From: Deltaproteobacteria bacterium
GTDB taxonomy: Bacteria; Desulfobacterota; GWC2-55-46; DRQE01
DNA length: 35,163 nt
Direction: 5' to 3'
Assembly (NCBI GenBank): GCA_016219105.1
Contig: JACRCI010000012.1
Location: forward strand, 1 to 35,163
Shown: positions 31,544-35,163 of the stretch, in pieces
How positions within the stretch are numbered: position 1 is the stretch's first letter
Layout: each line of letters opens with the position of its first letter
Notes under the pieces: model-generated
Database searches by the model: none
What the model saw: only the letters and a program-made list of their open reading frames with translations
What the model was told of the DNA's origin: nothing
Translations under genes and position numbers: made by a program

Positions 31544-33886
31544 ATGCAGGAAAAAAAATCCATCGTTGAATTCTCCGTTGACCATCCGAGGCTTGTCCTT
31601 GTTGTCACCGCGGCGCTGACCGTTCTCTTCCTTACGCAGTTTCAGAAGATACGGATAGACACGAACCCGAAGAACATGCTCCCGCAGACCTCTTCGGTGC
31701 GTGTCTGGAACGACGAGGTCGAGAAGGCCTTCGGCCTCCATGAGGACACAATCGTCGTTGGGATAGTGAACGAGGACGGGGTCCTCAACCGGCGGACCCT
31801 CGGCAAGGTCATCCGTATGACCGATGAGGCGGCCCGGATAAAAGGCGTGGCGGCCAGCGACATAACCGGTTTCCCGACCATAACCAACGTGACGGTCGAG
31901 CACGGTGTTTTGAGGGTGGCCCCCTTGATGGAGGCGGCGGCAGTCCCCGGGGATGATAAAGAGGCGGATGAGTTGAGGGAAAGCCTCTTTGCAAACCCGA
32001 TGTTCATAGACCGCGTCATATCGAAAGACGGAAAGACGACGGCGGTCTACGTCCCCCTTGAAAAAGGGGCGAACGGCAAGGAAGTCGCCGATAAGTTGAG
32101 GGAGATAGTTAAGAAGGAAGGCGGCCCCGAAAAATACCATATCGCCGGAGACCCGGTGGCGAGGGACACCTTCGGCGCGGAGATGTTCAAGCTCATGGGC
32201 ATATTCTCCCCCATAGCCGGGATGATAATGTTCGCCGTTGCATACGTCATGTTCAGGAGTTTTTTCCTCGCCGCATCCATCATGATACCCGCGATGGTGA
32301 TAATAATCTGGAGCATGGGACTGTTGATAGGCATGGGGTTTCCGGTGCACATCATGAGTTCCATGAGCCCTGTGTTCCTGATGGCCATAGCGACCGATTC
32401 CATCCATATATTCAACGAATTCTGCTTCAGGTTCCGGGAGGGGAAGGAACGGAAGGCCGCGATAATCGAGACCATGAAGGCGGTCGGGGTTCCTCTCGTC
32501 TATTCCGACTTGACGACGGCCGTCGGCTTCGGCTCGCTCCTTTTAGCAAACATCATACCGGTGAAGGTCTTCGGCCTCGGCGTGGCCTTCGGCACGCTGG
32601 TATTGCTTCTGTCGAGCTTTACCCTTATACCGGCGTTTCTCATGTTTATCGGCGATGAAAAATTAAGCCGCGCGTCTTCAAGGGAGGAAGCCGGAGCGGG
32701 CAGGACTCCGGCTTTACTGAGCAGGCTCGCCGGCCTCGGCGCGATGAGGCCGAAGGCGACCGTTGCCGTTGGGTTCGTCCTCCTTATAATCGCCGTTGCG
32801 GGCGTGACCATGATATCGGTCAACAACAACATGGTCGGGTGGTTCAAGAAAGGAAGCGATATACGAAGGGCGGACGCCGTGATAAACTCGTCCCTCGGAG
32901 GGACTTCGCTGGCGTATGTCGTCGCGGTCTCGGATGAAGAGGACTTCATCAAGACCCCGGAGGCAATGAGGTATATAGATGGCCTCCAGAGGCGTCTGGA
33001 AAGGCTTAAGGTTGTCGGAAAGACGGCTTCGGTCGTTGATTACGTAAAGAGGATAAACCTGGTCCTGCACGATAACGACCCGAAATACGACTCCGTGCCC
33101 GGCGCAAAAGGCACGATAGGACAGTATCTCTTCCTCTTCGGCATGTCGGCAAGGCCCTCTGACCTCGACAGCGTCGTGGATTACCCGTTCAGAAGGGCGA
33201 ACGTCTGGGTGCAGCTCAAGACATGGGACGCCGGGGCGATGAGGGATGTGATGAAGGCGGTGGACGAATACAAAAGGGCCAACCAGGACATCGGTCTTGA
33301 GCTTAAGCCGGCCGGCATCGCGTATTTCAACCTCGTATGGAACGACGAGGTCCTCTGGGACATGCTCAAGGGTTTTATATTCGCGATGGCGGTCATCTTC
33401 GTGATCCTCTCATATAACTTCCGTTCGGTGAAATGGGCGGCAGTGGCTTATATGCCGCTGCTTTTCACCATCACCTTAATCTACGGGGTCATCGGGTTTA
33501 TGGGCAAGGACTTCGACATGCCGATAGCGGTCTTAAGCTGCCTGTCGCTCGGCATGGCCGTTGATTTCTCGATACATTTCATAGGCAGGTTCAGACAGCG
33601 TCTTGCGGAGGCGTCCTCGCCGGCCGGCACTCCGGCCTCGACGGATATAACCGAGGCCCTCCTCTGGACAGCCTCAAGGCCGGGCAGGGGCATAATGCGC
33701 AACGCGGTCCTTTTCGCCTCGGCCTTCTCGGTCATGCTCTTTGCGCCCCTTACGCCGTACATAACGGTGGGCGCGTTCATAGCGGCCATGATGATGTTGA
33801 GCGCGTTTTTTACGATAATCTATCTGCCGGCCCTGATAGTTTTGATGAAGGGCCGGCTGCTTAAACCGGCAAAACCGGTTGGTTGA
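31544..33886 (+). CDS. RND/MMPL-type exporter (lipid or hydrophobic-substrate)
   Basis: A 780-residue inner-membrane protein with two MMPL halves and about 12 membrane segments. It has an N-terminal helix (LVLVVTAALTVLFL) followed by a periplasmic domain. The sterol-sensing-like helix set includes MAIATDSIHIFNEFCFRF and the second-half counterpart GMAVDFSIHFIGRFRQRL. Acidic residues in these helices (D in ATDS and AVDFS) fit proton coupling. Family members export lipids such as hopanoids, mycolates or glycolipids. The ATG at 31544 follows a GTG at 31541. The stop codon lies inside a 21-bp repeat unit. It sits 15 bases after SQR and 34 before the sorting-like protein, and is likely in an operon with both. 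Confidence 0.88.
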   Translation: MQEKKSIVEFSVDHPRLVLVVTAALTVLFLTQFQKIRIDTNPKNMLPQTSSVRVWNDEVEKAFGLHEDTIVVGIVNEDGVLNRRTLGKVIRMTDEAARIKGVAASDITGFPTITNVTVEHGVLRVAPLMEAAAVPGDDKEADELRESLFANPMFIDRVISKDGKTTAVYVPLEKGANGKEVADKLREIVKKEGGPEKYHIAGDPVARDTFGAEMFKLMGIFSPIAGMIMFAVAYVMFRSFFLAASIMIPAMVIIIWSMGLLIGMGFPVHIMSSMSPVFLMAIATDSIHIFNEFCFRFREGKERKAAIIETMKAVGVPLVYSDLTTAVGFGSLLLANIIPVKVFGLGVAFGTLVLLLSSFTLIPAFLMFIGDEKLSRASSREEAGAGRTPALLSRLAGLGAMRPKATVAVGFVLLIIAVAGVTMISVNNNMVGWFKKGSDIRRADAVINSSLGGTSLAYVVAVSDEEDFIKTPEAMRYIDGLQRRLERLKVVGKTASVVDYVKRINLVLHDNDPKYDSVPGAKGTIGQYLFLFGMSARPSDLDSVVDYPFRRANVWVQLKTWDAGAMRDVMKAVDEYKRANQDIGLELKPAGIAYFNLVWNDEVLWDMLKGFIFAMAVIFVILSYNFRSVKWAAVAYMPLLFTITLIYGVIGFMGKDFDMPIAVLSCLSLGMAVDFSIHFIGRFRQRLAEASSPAGTPASTDITEALLWTASRPGRGIMRNAVLFASAFSVMLFAPLTPYITVGAFIAAMMMLSAFFTIIYLPALIVLMKGRLLKPAKPVG

Positions 33887-33909
33887 CCGGCGAGGCCGGT
33901 TGGTTGAAA
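33868..33909 (-). repeat. Two tandem 21-bp repeat units, reverse orientation (locus D)
   Basis: Units at 33868-33888 and 33889-33909, read on the minus strand, share the variant core CCAACCGG. The first supplies the last codons and TGA of the RND gene; the second runs into the AAAGGAGG ribosome site of the next gene. Confidence 0.8.
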
Positions 33910-33920
33910 GGAGGCTCGGC

Positions 33921-34736
33921 ATGTCGAGGTATATCGTTATTCTGCTTGTAACGCTCATGCCCTTTAAGGCGTTCGCCCTGTCCGCGACGTCCGCGGAGGA
34001 GGTGATGAAAGGCTCGCAGGCCGCCTTCCTCTATCCGGGCAGGGACTTCAGCGTCAGGGTGATGATGAGGCTCTTAAGCGCGTCCGGGGGCGAGAGGATA
34101 CGGGAGATCGCCATGCTCAGGAAAAATTACGGCTTGAGCGGAGGCGACCAGAAATACTTCATGTATTTCTTCCAGCCCGCCGACGTCAAGGACATGACGT
34201 TCATGGTCTACAAATACCCCGGCAGGGACGACGACAGGTGGCTCTTCGTGCCGGCCCTGAACATGGTGAGGAGGATCGCCGCGCGGGATAAGACCTCGAG
34301 CTTCGTCGGCTCCGATTTCACGTATGAGGACGTCTCCGGCAGGGACATAGGGGACGATGCGCATGAATTCATAAAGATAGAGGAAACCGCGGGAAGCCCG
34401 TGCCTTGAGAAGGAATGTTATAAGATAAAAAGCACGCCGAAGGCCGCGGACGTGGATTACGGTCATAAACTCTCATGGATAGACGGAAAAAGCCTTCTGC
34501 CCCTGAAGGAGGAATATTATGACAAAAAGGGGGAACTTTACAGGGTCTTTACGGCCGATGAGATACAGGACGTCAAGGGGTTCCCCACTGTAACCAAAAG
34601 GACCATGAAGAACCTTAAGAGCGGACACGCAACCGAGGTCACGTTTACCGGGGTGGATTACAACACGGGCATCGAGGACAGCCTCTTCAGCGAAAGGTAC
34701 CTGAAACAGCCGCCCAGGAAATTGATTCAACGATGA
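33921..34736 (+). CDS. Outer-membrane lipoprotein-sorting-like protein (LolA superfamily)
   Basis: A 271-residue periplasmic protein of the 'outer membrane lipoprotein-sorting' group. A short signal peptide (YIVILLVTLMPFKAFA) precedes the mature part, which carries the characteristic stretches YFMYFFQPADVKDMTFMVY, DDDRWLFVPALNMVRRIAA, SSFVGSDFTYEDVSGRD and the C-terminal VTFTGVDYNTGI. Two cysteines (PCLEKECY) may form a disulfide. Such genes are regularly found next to MMPL/RND exporters, as here, suggesting a lipid shuttle from that pump to the outer membrane (inference). Start ATG 33921 has AAAGGAGG 7 bases upstream; an earlier in-frame start at 33879 lies inside the repeat units. The stop overlaps the next gene as ATGA. 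Confidence 0.9.
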   Translation: MSRYIVILLVTLMPFKAFALSATSAEEVMKGSQAAFLYPGRDFSVRVMMRLLSASGGERIREIAMLRKNYGLSGGDQKYFMYFFQPADVKDMTFMVYKYPGRDDDRWLFVPALNMVRRIAARDKTSSFVGSDFTYEDVSGRDIGDDAHEFIKIEETAGSPCLEKECYKIKSTPKAADVDYGHKLSWIDGKSLLPLKEEYYDKKGELYRVFTADEIQDVKGFPTVTKRTMKNLKSGHATEVTFTGVDYNTGIEDSLFSERYLKQPPRKLIQR

Positions 34737-35163
34737 CGGGCGGTGGGAAATTCCAAGTGCCGCTTTTTTTGTCCCCATGCCGTAAGCTCATGGGCATCCC
34801 GCCTCTGCCTGCCAGCCTGCCTCGCCGGTTTTTCGCGCTGATAACAACGCTGTTTTTATCCTTCTTTCCAGTTGGCCTCGCCGGCCTGCCAGCCGTCCTC
34901 GACGGCCATCCGGCCGAGGCGTATGCCGGGGAACCCTCGGCGCACGGTTTTTTGCAGGGGAATTACTCTCTCAACACGGCCGCGCAGAATCCTGACGGCA
35001 AGGATTTCAAATGGGCCGAGGTGCGGGGGCAGATAAAACTCGATGCCCCGGGAGAGACGCTCCGGCTGTTCATAAAGACCGACATATCCTACGACCATAT
35101 AGATGGAGATGGCGGCGGAGAATTAAGGGAAGGCTACCTCGATGTTACGGGCAAGAACTGGGA
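34733..35163 (+). CDS. N-terminal part of a probable outer-membrane beta-barrel protein (runs off window)
   Basis: An open frame of at least 143 codons that continues past base 35163. It overlaps the preceding gene as ATGA. A hydrophobic segment (FFALITTLFLSFFPVGLAG) and an AYAG-type cleavage site form a long signal peptide. The mature part starts HGFLQGNYSLNTAAQNPDG, with alternating polar/hydrophobic strands (WAEVRGQIKLD, LRLFIKTDISYDHI), as in porin-like or DUF1302-type barrels. The codons after the hydrophobic core come from 21-bp repeat units, giving a PVGLAGLPAVLDGHPAEA stretch. An ATG at 34790 is an alternative start. With the RND pump and LolA-like protein it would complete an envelope transport set; that function is inference. 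Confidence 0.6.
   Translation, partial: MTGGGKFQVPLFLSPCRKLMGIPPLPASLPRRFFALITTLFLSFFPVGLAGLPAVLDGHPAEAYAGEPSAHGFLQGNYSLNTAAQNPDGKDFKWAEVRGQIKLDAPGETLRLFIKTDISYDHIDGDGGGELREGYLDVTGKNW
34806..34826 (+). repeat. Degenerate 21-bp repeat unit (locus E1)
   Basis: A divergent unit (core CCAGCCTGCCTCG) inside the 5' part of the last gene, encoding part of an LPASLPR stretch before the hydrophobic core of the signal peptide. The match is weaker than at other loci. Confidence 0.45.
34862..34903 (+). repeat. Two 21-bp repeat units within coding sequence (locus E2)
   Basis: A degenerate unit (34862-34882) and a good unit (34883-34903, core CCAGCCGTCCTCG) in register, followed by a partial third. They lie in the signal-peptide end of the last gene; 21 bases equal 7 codons, so the frame is kept. 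Confidence 0.7.

Noticed and set aside
30887-32407. 506-residue antisense open frame
   Set aside because: It runs opposite SQR and the RND gene, is rich in His/Arg/Gly/Tyr as expected of a shadow frame in GC-rich DNA, and resembles no family.

Overview
The window is about 35 kb of high-GC DNA (near 60% by eye) that nonetheless uses AGG and ATA codons freely. It comes from a Gram-negative bacterium: it encodes LPS-core kinases, heptose synthesis, an outer-membrane lipid/lipoprotein handling set and periplasmic proteins. The order hldA - DUF4416 - yicC - gmk - rpoZ, the ADP-forming acyl-CoA synthetase, DsrE and a sulfide:quinone oxidoreductase would fit a Desulfobacterota/'Deltaproteobacteria' or Nitrospirota-type lineage. 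That placement is inference. No rRNA, tRNA, CRISPR array, phage gene or transposase was seen.

Layout. (1) 2-8783: a tightly packed plus-strand surface-polysaccharide/LPS cluster: three small LPS-type kinases, a GT4, a GT2, a GT11 fucosyltransferase-like enzyme, a class I methyltransferase, two adjacent FkbM methyltransferases and a WbpP-like epimerase. (2) 8870-13076: hldA, DUF4416, yicC, gmk, a palindromic repeat element, an exported DUF4412-like protein and rpoZ, closed by a strong intrinsic terminator. (3) 13205-19451, minus strand: a four-gene Yej/Dpp-type peptide ABC importer whose binding protein carries both a lipobox and a C-terminal membrane segment. (4) 19452-20710: an AT-rich promoter/leader region, a stand-alone receiver protein and dodecin. 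(5) 20766-26900: ADP-forming acyl-CoA synthetase alpha and beta, a six-bladed NHL propeller, and a single-chain UvrD helicase with a Cas4/AddB-type Fe-S nuclease domain. (6) 26955-28081: queF divergent from an ArsR regulator-DsrE pair; both promoters place the start codon at the predicted +1. (7) 28216-35163: a TMTC-like membrane/TPR protein, SQR, an RND/MMPL exporter, an outer-membrane lipoprotein-sorting-like protein and the start of a probable outer-membrane protein that runs off the window.

The most unusual feature is a family of 21-bp repeats (core CCAGCCGTCCWCG, with an internal GCCGTC-N3-GACGGC hairpin). They occur singly or in tandem at five or more places, on both strands. They sit directly before start codons, across a stop codon, and inside the signal-peptide region of the last gene, where the 7-codon period keeps the reading frame. 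Other points worth following are the apparently leaderless queF/arsR pair with a 26-bp operator-like palindrome, and a possible sulfide-sensing ArsR-DsrE-SQR neighbourhood.
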